13,933 nucleotides of DNA from Thermoplasmata archaeon (GTDB taxonomy: Archaea > Thermoplasmatota > Thermoplasmata > Lutacidiplasmatales > UBA184): positions 1 to 13,933 of the forward strand of contig JASHUJ010000196.1 in the NCBI GenBank assembly GCA_030040035.1, read 5' to 3'. A program made the translations under genes and the position numbers. This document shows positions 7,077 through 13,272 of this stretch, in pieces. The notes under the pieces were generated by a model. That model saw only the letters and a program-made list of their open reading frames with translations. It was not told the origin of the DNA and ran no database searches. Within the stretch, counting starts at the first letter, position 1. Every line of letters begins with the position of its first letter.

Positions 7077-8102
7077 TCAGCCCTGGTGATGATGGTACCC
7101 CACGAGCGACTTCCACACCCGGTTGAGCGAGATCGCGAGACGCGGCGACACGGGGTAGGCGAACATCAGGGTGGAGGGCACGATCAAGGGCCGGCGGACC
7201 CCGACGCCGTTCAGGATCGCCCGCATCGTTCGGCGGTACTCATGGAACCGCGTGTCCCCCGTCAGGAAGACGAGGTGGATGACCGCGTTCGCGACCATTG
7301 GGTTGAGCGTCGCACGGACGCCGTCCGGCTGGGCGTCGAGGAGGTCGAGCATCCACTCGATGTCGTGTTCGGCACTGGCTCCGGGTCGACTCCAGATCGA
7401 TTGCGCCGGCCGAAGCGCGCCGGCCACCCGACCGACGCGATAGCCGGTGAGCACGCTCTGGTCCATCGCCATCCACTGCCGGGCGGCGACCGCCAGCATG
7501 AACATCGTGTGGTCGGCGATCGTGAGACCGCGAAGGACCTCGAGCGACGGCAGCATCGTTGCCCGGCGGGCCGCGATGCAGCTCGCGAGGGCGGGCCGCA
7601 GGCCCGCCCGGAACTGATTTCCTTCGCCAGTGCGGAAGAGGCGGACCGGTCCGTACCCTTGCCTCGGCGGGGGGGTCTCGGTGAACGGAAGGTACCGATT
7701 GGCGTAGAAGATCACCCGGGGGTCGGCGAACGTCTCGCGAAGCCGACCCACCTTCCCGGGAAGGAATACATCGTCGTCGTCGAGGAGCGCGACCACGTCG
7801 CCCCGAGCCCACTCGATCCCGTCGGCGACCTTGCCGCCCTGGAACGGCTGCTGGCTCTGGCGTACAACCGCGCCGAGATCGGTCAGCTCGCGATCCAACT
7901 CGGGGTCGCGCGTATACTTGACCACGAGCACCTCGTCGGGGGCCTGGGCCACGACCGACGCGACCGCTTCCTTGAGGAACTGAACGCGAGCATGCGCGGC
8001 GACGATCACGCTGACCGTCGGCATCGGGCCCCGCGGCGCAGGACCGGTCGGGGCCGGGTCCGGGTAGCCCGGCTCGGTGCGCGAACTCGGTGCCCCGGCC
8101 AT
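7077..8102 (-). CDS. Family-2 glycosyltransferase (first of a tandem pair)
   Basis: With the ATG at 8102 this is a 341-residue GT-A fold glycosyltransferase. It has VSVIVAAHARVQFLKEAVAS (30-49), VVKYTRDPELD (60-70), IEWARGDVVALL (96-107) and D108-D-D-D111, the metal and nucleotide-sugar site. The C-terminal half is helical and ends in GYHHHQG. The start is uncertain. GTG at 8129 gives 350 residues with no ribosome binding site. ATG at 8024 (MPTVSV) is where many GT2 proteins begin and has GGGG upstream; choosing it would drop a proline-rich leader of 26 residues. I prefer 8102 because a TATA-like CTTATC at 8135-8140 would place transcription start only a few bases before it. It is the first gene of the leftward operon and sits back to back with the GT4 gene. 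Donor and acceptor are unknown. Confidence 0.85.
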   Translation of the reverse strand: MAGAPSSRTEPGYPDPAPTGPAPRGPMPTVSVIVAAHARVQFLKEAVASVVAQAPDEVLVVKYTRDPELDRELTDLGAVVRQSQQPFQGGKVADGIEWARGDVVALLDDDDVFLPGKVGRLRETFADPRVIFYANRYLPFTETPPPRQGYGPVRLFRTGEGNQFRAGLRPALASCIAARRATMLPSLEVLRGLTIADHTMFMLAVAARQWMAMDQSVLTGYRVGRVAGALRPAQSIWSRPGASAEHDIEWMLDLLDAQPDGVRATLNPMVANAVIHLVFLTGDTRFHEYRRTMRAILNGVGVRRPLIVPSTLMFAYPVSPRLAISLNRVWKSLVGYHHHQG

Positions 8103-8191
8103 CGCCGCCTGAGGGATATCCGTGGACACCGGTCGATAAGCGTTGCTCCGTTCAAGCGAACGTCTTTTCCCGCGGGCGCCGTAGGAAGGTC
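8103..8191. promoter_or_regulatory. Divergent control region between the two sugar operons
   Basis: Only 89 bases separate the leftward GT2 start (8102) from the rightward GT4 start (8192), so promoters for both runs must be packed here. On the minus strand, CGCTTATCG (8134-8142) is TATA-like and lies 33-38 bases before the ATG at 8102. On the plus strand, the pyrimidine-rich CGTCTTTTCCC (8161-8171) lies 21-31 bases before the GTG at 8192 and is the best, though weak, TATA candidate. AGGAAGG (8183-8189) is the ribosome binding site for GT4. All promoter positions are inferred from spacing and base composition. Confidence 0.45.
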
Positions 8192-9352
8192 GTGCGACTG
8201 GTCGTCGCCTGCCACAGCTACTACCCCTCCGTCGGAGGGGTCGAACGGCTCGTGCAGGGACTCGCGGAGGAGCTCACCCGGCGAGGGGTCGACGTCACGG
8301 TCGTAACGCGGCGGGATCCCGGCTCGTCGCGCGAGGAGGTGCTGGAGGGAGTCCGGGTCCTCCGACTCCCGATGTGGCGGTTCGGACCGTTCCATATTCC
8401 CCGGGGATACCTGCGCACCCTGCGTCACCTACCGGCCGACGTCTTCCATCTGAGCGGCAACCGGGTCTGGTGCGCAGACTTCTACCTCCCCCGCGCCGGG
8501 AGTTTCGCGTGGCCCCAAGTGATGACCGGCCATGGGTTCTACCAGTACGAGATGCATCGTCGCGTCTGGGACCGGTGGTACTTCGAGCGGTACCTCCCAC
8601 GGCGGATCCGGGAGCTCGATATCTACACCGCGATCACCGCCCACGAACGCGACCAGCTCCTCGCGTGGGGGGTCGACCCGACGGCGATCGACCTCATCCC
8701 CAACGGCATCTCGCTCGACGAGTTCAACGGACCCCGGGCGAATCCGCTCTCCGTCCGGGCGCGATGGGGGCTGAAATCCCCACTCGTGGGAGCCTACATC
8801 GGTGGTTTTTACGAGAACAAGCGGGTCGACCGGCTGGTTCGGGCGGTCGCGAGCACCCGAGGGCGCTGGGGGCTTGTCGCGGCCGGCCGCGATCTTGCGG
8901 GGAGCCGATACGATCGCGCCGCGATCGCACGGCTGGCCCAGCAGCTCGACGCGGACGTCGTCCTCCGGGACCTGCTGCCCCGTCCTGAAGTACTCGACGA
9001 CCTCCACGCGGCCGACGCCGTCCTGCTCGGCAGCTCGTACGAAGGGTTCGGGCTCCTCCTCCTTGAGGCGATGGCGATGGGCCGGCCGTTCGTCGCCTTC
9101 CGCACCGGAGCCGCCCCCGAGCTCGCTGCGACCGGCAGCGGGATCTGCGTGGACTCCGACGAGGAATTCGTCGCGGCCCTGCATCGGCTCGAGGACGAGG
9201 GGGTCCGTCGGGCGATGGGCGCCCGGGGGCGGGAGGCAGTCCGCGAGTACACGGTCGAGCGGCAGGCGACGCGGTTCCTCGCCGCGTACGAGCGGGCGAT
9301 CACCCGGCGAGCGGCCCGCTCCGGGCCCGGCGCATCGGCTTCCGGGAGCTAG
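8192..9352 (+). CDS. Family-4 (GT-B) glycosyltransferase
   Basis: This 386-residue protein begins LVVACHSYYPSVGGVERLV, the classic acceptor-side motif of GT4 enzymes. It carries the C-terminal donor-binding signature E284-G-F-G-L-L-L-L-E292 (E-x7-E) in SSYEGFGLLLLEAMAMG, and IGGFYENKRVDRLVRA in the second Rossmann domain. GT4 enzymes are retaining and use nucleotide or lipid-linked sugars; the donor here is unknown. The start is the GTG at 8192, with AGGA five bases upstream. The longer frame to 8090 reads through the divergent promoter and has no conserved residues. It heads the rightward operon, 82 bases before rmlB, so dTDP-rhamnose is a reasonable donor guess. No signal peptide or membrane segment was seen. 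The C-terminal tail after about residue 370 is Ala/Gly/Ser-rich. Confidence 0.92.
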   Translation: MRLVVACHSYYPSVGGVERLVQGLAEELTRRGVDVTVVTRRDPGSSREEVLEGVRVLRLPMWRFGPFHIPRGYLRTLRHLPADVFHLSGNRVWCADFYLPRAGSFAWPQVMTGHGFYQYEMHRRVWDRWYFERYLPRRIRELDIYTAITAHERDQLLAWGVDPTAIDLIPNGISLDEFNGPRANPLSVRARWGLKSPLVGAYIGGFYENKRVDRLVRAVASTRGRWGLVAAGRDLAGSRYDRAAIARLAQQLDADVVLRDLLPRPEVLDDLHAADAVLLGSSYEGFGLLLLEAMAMGRPFVAFRTGAAPELAATGSGICVDSDEEFVAALHRLEDEGVRRAMGARGREAVREYTVERQATRFLAAYERAITRRAARSGPGASASGS

Positions 9353-9434
9353 CGGACGGGAGCCAGCGCATTCCGCCCCGGCGGCCTCGGGCACGACCAA
9401 GATATCAGGGGGACCGGAATGCCGGCCCGCCGGC
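9353..9434 (+). promoter_or_regulatory. GT4-rmlB spacer with possible internal promoter and start-site hairpin
   Basis: The spacer holds AAGATATC (9399-9406), the most AT-rich stretch around, 29-36 bases before the rmlB ATG. That is the distance expected for a leaderless or short-leader archaeal promoter. GCCGG and CCGGC (9421-9425, 9430-9434) form a 5-bp stem with a 4-base loop that abuts the ATG. No Shine-Dalgarno sequence is correctly spaced for rmlB: the GGGGGA at about 9408-9413 is over 20 bases away. A separate promoter for the rml genes is therefore plausible but unproven. Confidence 0.35.
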
Positions 9435-10424
9435 ATGAACGTCGTCATCACGGGGGGCGCGGGGTTCATCGGCTCCAACCTCGTGCACTACTGGCTGGAG
9501 CACCACCCGGAGGACTCTGTCACGGTCGTGGACTCGCTCACGTACGCCGGCCGCCGGGAGTCGCTCGGAGACCTTTCGTCGAGTCCCCGCTTCCGGTTTC
9601 TCGAGCAGTCGATCGCGGACGCGACCGCGATGGACGGGGCCGTTCGGGGGGTGGACCTCGTGGTTCATCTCGCCGCGGAGTCCCACAACGACCGCGCCGT
9701 CGCGGGTCCCCTCCCGTTCGTCGAGACGAACGTGCTCGGAACGGCGATCCTGCTCGAGGCGTGCCGTCACCGGGACGTGCCCCGATTCCATCACGTCTCG
9801 ACCGATGAGGTGTACGGCTCGCTCGCACTCGACACTCCGACGCGCTTCACGGAATCGTCCCCGTACCTGCCGCGGGGCCCGTACTCCGCGTCGAAGGCCG
9901 GCTCCGACCACCTGGTCCGGGCGTGGCACGAGACCTACGGCCTGCGGGTGACGCTCTCGAACTCGGGCAACAACTACGGCCCGTACCAGTTCCCCGAGAA
10001 ACTCATCCCGCTCGCGATCACCCGACTCCTGCGAGGCGGAAAGGTACCGATCTACGGGGACGGGAAGAACGTGCGCGACTGGATCTACGTGCTCGATCAC
10101 TGTGGGGCGATCGATCTCATCGCCCACCAAGGGCGGATCGGCGCGACCTATCTCGTCAGCGCCGAGAACGAGCGCTCGAACCTCGACGTCGTCGGCCGGC
10201 TCCTGCGCCAGCTGGGGCGCGGAGACGACTCGATCGAGTGGGTCCCCGACCGGCTCGGGCATGATCGCCGGTACGCGCTCGATCCTTCGCGCTTGAGACA
10301 GGAGCTGGGATGGAGACCCGGGGTGACGTTCGACGAGGGACTGGCGGCCACCGTGGAATGGTACGCGACCCACGAGTCCTGGTGGTCGCCGCTGGTCGCG
10401 CCCACCCCCGGAGCATCCGCATGA
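9435..10424 (+). CDS. rmlB: dTDP-glucose 4,6-dehydratase
   Basis: This 329-residue extended SDR enzyme converts dTDP-glucose to dTDP-4-keto-6-deoxyglucose with bound NAD. The NAD site is T6-G-G-A-G-F-I-G-S-N. The RmlB-specific catalytic triplet T123-D124-E125 is in VSTDEVYGS, the Y150-x3-K154 pair is in YSASKAGSDH, and NSGNNYGPYQFPEKLIPL is almost diagnostic of RmlB. Length is normal (about 320-360). The ATG at 9435 starts immediately at the NAD-binding strand. The longer frame from 8802 lies inside the GT4 gene and is a shadow, and an ATG at 9419 is out of frame. Its last bases overlap the ATG of the rmlC-like gene (ATGA). It takes the product of rmlA, which is encoded last in the run. The family identification is very strong. 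Confidence 0.96.
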   Translation: MNVVITGGAGFIGSNLVHYWLEHHPEDSVTVVDSLTYAGRRESLGDLSSSPRFRFLEQSIADATAMDGAVRGVDLVVHLAAESHNDRAVAGPLPFVETNVLGTAILLEACRHRDVPRFHHVSTDEVYGSLALDTPTRFTESSPYLPRGPYSASKAGSDHLVRAWHETYGLRVTLSNSGNNYGPYQFPEKLIPLAITRLLRGGKVPIYGDGKNVRDWIYVLDHCGAIDLIAHQGRIGATYLVSAENERSNLDVVGRLLRQLGRGDDSIEWVPDRLGHDRRYALDPSRLRQELGWRPGVTFDEGLAATVEWYATHESWWSPLVAPTPGASA

Positions 10425-11023
10425 CGGATCACCCCGGCACGATCTCGGAGGCCGGAACGGTGGTACCGGTCGAACCCCCCGAGATCCGGATCGCCGGGGT
10501 CGCGACGCTCCCCCGGACGTTCCACCTCGACGCTCGGGGATTCCTCGTCGAGACCCTGCGGGACGACGACCCGCCGCCGGTCCGCGCTCCGTTCCGTATG
10601 TCCTACTCCTCGCTCACCCGGCCCGGGCACTTCCGGGACGTCGACCGGTGGCACGTCCACCGGATCCAGACCGACCGATTCGTGGTGGTCCTCGGTGAGA
10701 TGATCCTCGCGCTCTTCGACCGTCGGGAGGACTCGCCGACCCGGGACCGCCTCGCGGTCGTTCGCATGGTCGGCGCAACGTACGCGGCGCGTGACGGAAC
10801 GCCGGATGCCGCGAAGGCGGGCTCGCATGTGGTCACGATCCCGCCGGGCGTCCTCCATTGCATCGGGAACCTGTCGAGCGATCCGTTCTTGCTGCAGAAC
10901 TTCCCGACCGAACTCTACGATCCCGGCGACGAGGGACGCGTCCCGTTCGTCGACCTGAGGATCCCGTCGCTCGGCCGGACCTTCTCGTGGGACCTGGTCG
11001 CCGGGAACCCGGGACCGATCTAG
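10421..11023 (+). CDS. rmlC: RmlC-like cupin, putative dTDP-4-dehydrorhamnose 3,5-epimerase
   Basis: Position between rmlB and rmlD, the size (200 residues) and the cupin pattern point to the epimerase that turns dTDP-4-keto-6-deoxyglucose into the rhamno-configured ketosugar. RmlC-like segments are LDARGFLVETLR (36-47), the strand RFVVVLGEMILALFD (86-100), IPPGVLHCIGNLSS (140-153) and LYDPGDEG (165-172). It is divergent, however. The usual RGLHYQ motif with the catalytic His is replaced by RWHVHRIQ (76-83), the following conserved Lys is not evident (DRFVVV), and the YKxTDYY stretch is LQNFPTELY. H78 or H80, H146 and Y166 are candidate active-site residues. The ATG at 10421 overlaps the rmlB stop (ATGA); the earlier 37 codons belong to rmlB. 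It might epimerise at only one carbon or act on a variant substrate, but the operon context favours the standard role. Confidence 0.78.
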   Translation: MTDHPGTISEAGTVVPVEPPEIRIAGVATLPRTFHLDARGFLVETLRDDDPPPVRAPFRMSYSSLTRPGHFRDVDRWHVHRIQTDRFVVVLGEMILALFDRREDSPTRDRLAVVRMVGATYAARDGTPDAAKAGSHVVTIPPGVLHCIGNLSSDPFLLQNFPTELYDPGDEGRVPFVDLRIPSLGRTFSWDLVAGNPGPI

Positions 11024-11031
11024 GAGCTTCG

Positions 11032-11961
11032 TTGGCCGACGCGCTGATCTTCGGAGCGACGTCGATGGTGGGCGCGCACTTCGTCGCCCACGGCCGCTCC
11101 GCGTGCGCGGCCGCGGGACGACGCGATCCTCGGGTCGAAGGTCTGCGGGTCGAGCGGTTCGCCGACGTCGACCTGACCGACCTCGAGGCGGTCCGGCGGG
11201 CCGTGCGGTCCGCCCGGGAACCCGTGGTCGTGAATTTCGCGGGAGCCACCGACGTGGATGCCGTGGAGCGGGAGCGACCGGCACTCTCGGAACCTCCCAC
11301 GGGGGTCGCGTGGACCACCAACGCGCTCGCACCCGGCGTGATCGCCGACGCCGCGCGGGCCTCCGACAAGTTCTTCGTCCAGATCTCCACGGATTTCGTC
11401 TTCGACGGCGTCAGCGGTCCCTACGACGAGGCCGCCGAGCGTTCGTCCTATTCGCCCCGCGTGGGCTGGTACGGATGGACGAAGAGCGAGGGCGAGCGAC
11501 GGGCGATCGAGGCGGACCCGACGACGGCGGTCGTCCGGATCGCGTATCCGTACCGGGGGCCCTTCCCGCCGAAGGCCGACTTCGCGCGCCGCCTATTGGC
11601 CCGGTATCGGGAAGGGTCGATGTGGCCGATGTACACGGACCAGGTCATCACCCCCACGTGGATCCCGGACATCACGACCGCCCTCGACCGCCTGATCGCG
11701 GCGAGGGTCTCGGGCGTGGTCCACGTGGCGTCGCCCGAGCCGACCACCCCGTTCGAATTCGCTTCCGAACTGCTCTCGGTCTACGCGCGGCGTCCGGTCG
11801 AGGTCTCGTCCGGTCGTCTCGCCGAGGCGCCGACGGGCGGTGGCCACGCCCCGCGGCCGCTGCGAGGGGGCCTCGTGCCGGCCCGGGCCCGGACGCTCGG
11901 TCTCCCGCTGACCTCCTGGCGGTCCGGGATCGCCCAGCTCGTCGCGGAGGTCCGCGCGTGA
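11032..11961 (+). CDS. rmlD: dTDP-4-dehydrorhamnose reductase
   Basis: This 309-residue extended SDR enzyme performs the last step to dTDP-L-rhamnose, reducing the 4-keto group with NAD(P)H. The nucleotide site is G8-A-T-S-M-V-G14. Other RmlD marks are VVNFAGATDVDAVE (66-79), the catalytic S119/T120 in QISTDFVFDG (117-126), and Y147-x3-K151 in YGWTKSEGE. The C-terminal half has ITPTWIPDIT, as in RmlD substrate domains. The start is a TTG at 11032: GGAG at 11023-11026 overlaps the rmlC stop, with five bases to the TTG, and the Rossmann strand begins three residues in. The longer frame to 10858 runs inside rmlC. The stop overlaps the GTG of rmlA. The end of the substrate-binding domain is less typical, so a closely related sugar-nucleotide reductase cannot be excluded. 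Confidence 0.9.
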   Translation: MADALIFGATSMVGAHFVAHGRSACAAAGRRDPRVEGLRVERFADVDLTDLEAVRRAVRSAREPVVVNFAGATDVDAVERERPALSEPPTGVAWTTNALAPGVIADAARASDKFFVQISTDFVFDGVSGPYDEAAERSSYSPRVGWYGWTKSEGERRAIEADPTTAVVRIAYPYRGPFPPKADFARRLLARYREGSMWPMYTDQVITPTWIPDITTALDRLIAARVSGVVHVASPEPTTPFEFASELLSVYARRPVEVSSGRLAEAPTGGGHAPRPLRGGLVPARARTLGLPLTSWRSGIAQLVAEVRA

Positions 11962-13031
11962 AAGGGTTGCTGCTCGCCGGGGGCTACGGGACCCGGCTCC
12001 GGCCGCTCACCTTCACCGGGAACAAGCACATGATCCCGGTCGCGAATCGCCCGATCCTGTTCTACGGCCTCGACCATCTCCGGTCGGCAGGCATCCGGGA
12101 GGTCGGACTGGTGCTGGGCCCGGTGCACGAGGGGATCCAGGAGGCGGTCGGCGAGGGCCGTGCGTTCGGCCTCGACGTGACCTACGTGCATCAGGGTACC
12201 CCGAAGGGGCTCGCCCACGCCGTCGCCTGCGCGCGCGAATTCCTCGGCAACGAGCCGTTCGTGATGTACCTCGGCGACAATCTGCTCCAGGAGGGCGTCG
12301 GAGGGTTCGTGCGGGCGTACGAGACCTCCCGTCCGGACGCGGTGATCGGGGCGACACCCGTCGCGGACCCACGGCAGTACGGCGTGGTGGAGCTCGCGGG
12401 CGACCGGATCGTCTCCATCGAGGAGAAGCCCCGGAACCCGAAGAGCGACCTCGCGCTCGTCGGCGTCTATCTGTTCACGCCGTCGATCTTCGAGGTGATC
12501 GACGGGCTCACGCCGTCCGCCCGGAACGAGCTCGAGATCACCGAGGCGATCTGGGGGCTGGTCCAACGACAGCGCCCGGTCACCGTCCAGCGGGTCTCGG
12601 GCTGGTGGAAAGACACCGGCCTACCGGCGGACCTCCTCGAGGCGAACGAACGAGTTCTCGCCTCGCTCCGACCGGATCGGCTGGTCAACCAGGGCGAGGT
12701 CCGTCCCGGAGCGGTCCTGCGCGGACCGGTCGGGATCGGCCCGGGGTCCGTGGTGGACTCCGGGGCGGAGATCGAGGGCCCCGCCGTGCTCGGCGAGAAC
12801 GTCCGGGTCGGGGCGGGGACCCGGATCGGGCCGGGCACGGCGATCGGTTCGGGGTCGGTGCTCGAGGGCTGTGCCGTTCGCCGCTCGATTCTTCTCGAGC
12901 GGGTCCACGTCGAAGGTCCGGTCCGACTCCGGGACAGCATCCTGGGCCGGGACGTCTCGGTACGCTGCGCGCGCGCCACCGAGCGGGATACCGAGCTCAT
13001 CGTCGGCGACTCGGCGCGCATCGCACTCTAA
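11958..13031 (+). CDS. rmlA: Glucose-1-phosphate thymidylyltransferase, long form with beta-helix domain
   Basis: This 357-residue enzyme forms dTDP-glucose from dTTP and glucose-1-phosphate. The nucleotidyltransferase domain has L6-A-G-G-Y-G-T-R-L-R-P-L-T (6-18), NKHMIPVANRPI, Y-L-G-D107-N with the metal-binding Asp, EEKPRNPKSD and WWKDTG. From about residue 245 it has hexapeptide-type repeats (VGIGPGSVVDSG, VGAGTRIGPGTAIGSGS) that form a left-handed beta-helix. This is the long form, as opposed to the short bacterial RmlA of about 290 residues. Long forms in archaea can carry a second activity in this domain (for example acetyltransferase in Sulfolobus ST0452), but nothing here proves that. 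The GTG at 11958 overlaps the rmlD stop (GTGA), so translation is probably coupled. It is the last gene of the rightward run and converges on the tRNA gene. Confidence 0.94.
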   Translation: MKGLLLAGGYGTRLRPLTFTGNKHMIPVANRPILFYGLDHLRSAGIREVGLVLGPVHEGIQEAVGEGRAFGLDVTYVHQGTPKGLAHAVACAREFLGNEPFVMYLGDNLLQEGVGGFVRAYETSRPDAVIGATPVADPRQYGVVELAGDRIVSIEEKPRNPKSDLALVGVYLFTPSIFEVIDGLTPSARNELEITEAIWGLVQRQRPVTVQRVSGWWKDTGLPADLLEANERVLASLRPDRLVNQGEVRPGAVLRGPVGIGPGSVVDSGAEIEGPAVLGENVRVGAGTRIGPGTAIGSGSVLEGCAVRRSILLERVHVEGPVRLRDSILGRDVSVRCARATERDTELIVGDSARIAL

Positions 13032-13155
13032 TGCGTCGGCGCTCGCACGACCCGAACGTGCGTACGGTCAACGGGTCCGCGAGGTAGGGCGGGCCTCGCG
13101 GTGCCGTGTCCCCGCACCCGTCCGACCCGGCGATCGGCGATCGGGCCTCGGTCGA
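13032..13155. other. Convergent spacer between rmlA and tRNA-Pro
   Basis: These 124 bases contain no credible gene. Transcription should arrive from both sides, from rmlA on the plus strand and from the tRNA on the minus strand. The only structure I see is the inverted repeat at 13077-13101. There is no run of T on either strand of the kind that ends many archaeal transcripts. Confidence 0.6.
13077..13101. terminator. Perfect 8-bp inverted repeat, possible bidirectional terminator
   Basis: CCGCGAGG (13077-13084) and CCTCGCGG (13094-13101) are exact reverse complements around a 9-base loop. The hairpin is symmetrical and lies between convergent genes, where it could help end transcription from both sides. 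It lacks a following T-run, and archaeal termination usually depends on T-rich tracts, so a role as transcript 3'-end stabiliser or a chance repeat remains possible. Confidence 0.35.
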
Positions 13156-13263
13156 TGGGGCTGCCCGAATTTGAATCGGGGTCCCGGGCTCCCAAAGCCC
13201 GAAGGATGGACCAGTAGAGCGGAAGGAGGCCCGACCTCGCCCCCGTAGCTACCCCACAGCCCC
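13156..13263 (-). tRNA. tRNA-Pro (anticodon TGG) with an insertion in the D-loop
   Basis: On the minus strand the acceptor stem GGGGCTG (13263-13257) pairs perfectly with CAGCCCC (13163-13157), followed by discriminator A at 13156; CCA is not encoded. The anticodon arm is CGGGC-TTTGGGA-GCCCG with anticodon TGG (13194-13192), and the T arm is CCCGA-TTCAAAT-TCGGG. The D arm begins TGGGGTAGCT and resumes at TGGTCCATCC, but 33 extra bases lie between. Removing them gives a 75-base tRNA with a normal D-loop containing GG. The insertion folds into its own hairpin and looks like an intron at a non-canonical site. The 5' end is only 9 bases after the UPF0179 stop on the same strand, so tRNA and protein genes may share a transcript. 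If the insertion is not spliced out, this would be a broken tRNA. Confidence 0.9.
13214..13246 (-). other. Putative non-canonical tRNA intron (D-loop)
   Basis: The boundaries were chosen so that the spliced D-loop reads AGCTTGGTCCA. Inside the insertion, CGGGGG (13245-13240) pairs with CTTCCG (13225-13220, two G-U pairs), and GAGG (13238-13235) pairs with CCTC (13229-13226) around a 5-base loop. Exon bases GTAG (13252-13249) are exactly complementary to CTAC (13217-13214) at the 3' end of the insertion. TGGGG of the exon can pair with TCCA further on. This gives helix, 4-bp helix and unpaired CTA and TGG, close to the archaeal bulge-helix-bulge recognised by the splicing endonuclease. Two extra bases (CT, 13219-13218) make one bulge an internal loop. 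Exact cut sites could shift by 1-3 bases. Confidence 0.6.
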
Positions 13264-13272
13264 GCATCGCCG

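Noticed and set aside
5773..7089. Long plus-strand frame (438 codons) opposite the GT2 and UXS genes
   Set aside because: Arg/Pro/Glu-rich low-complexity product with no recognisable motif. The minus-strand genes explain the sequence.
9419..9808. Alternative ATG at 9419, 13-16 bases before rmlB, with purine-rich bases upstream
   Set aside because: It is out of frame with rmlB and yields a His/Arg-rich product without homology. The rmlB frame from 9435 starts exactly at the NAD motif.
13156..13263. Reading the tRNA as a pseudogene with a random insertion
   Set aside because: All stems are fully paired, the insertion is self-complementary and pairs with the exon at its boundary, and its removal gives a normal-length tRNA-Pro. 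An intron is the simpler explanation, though not proven.
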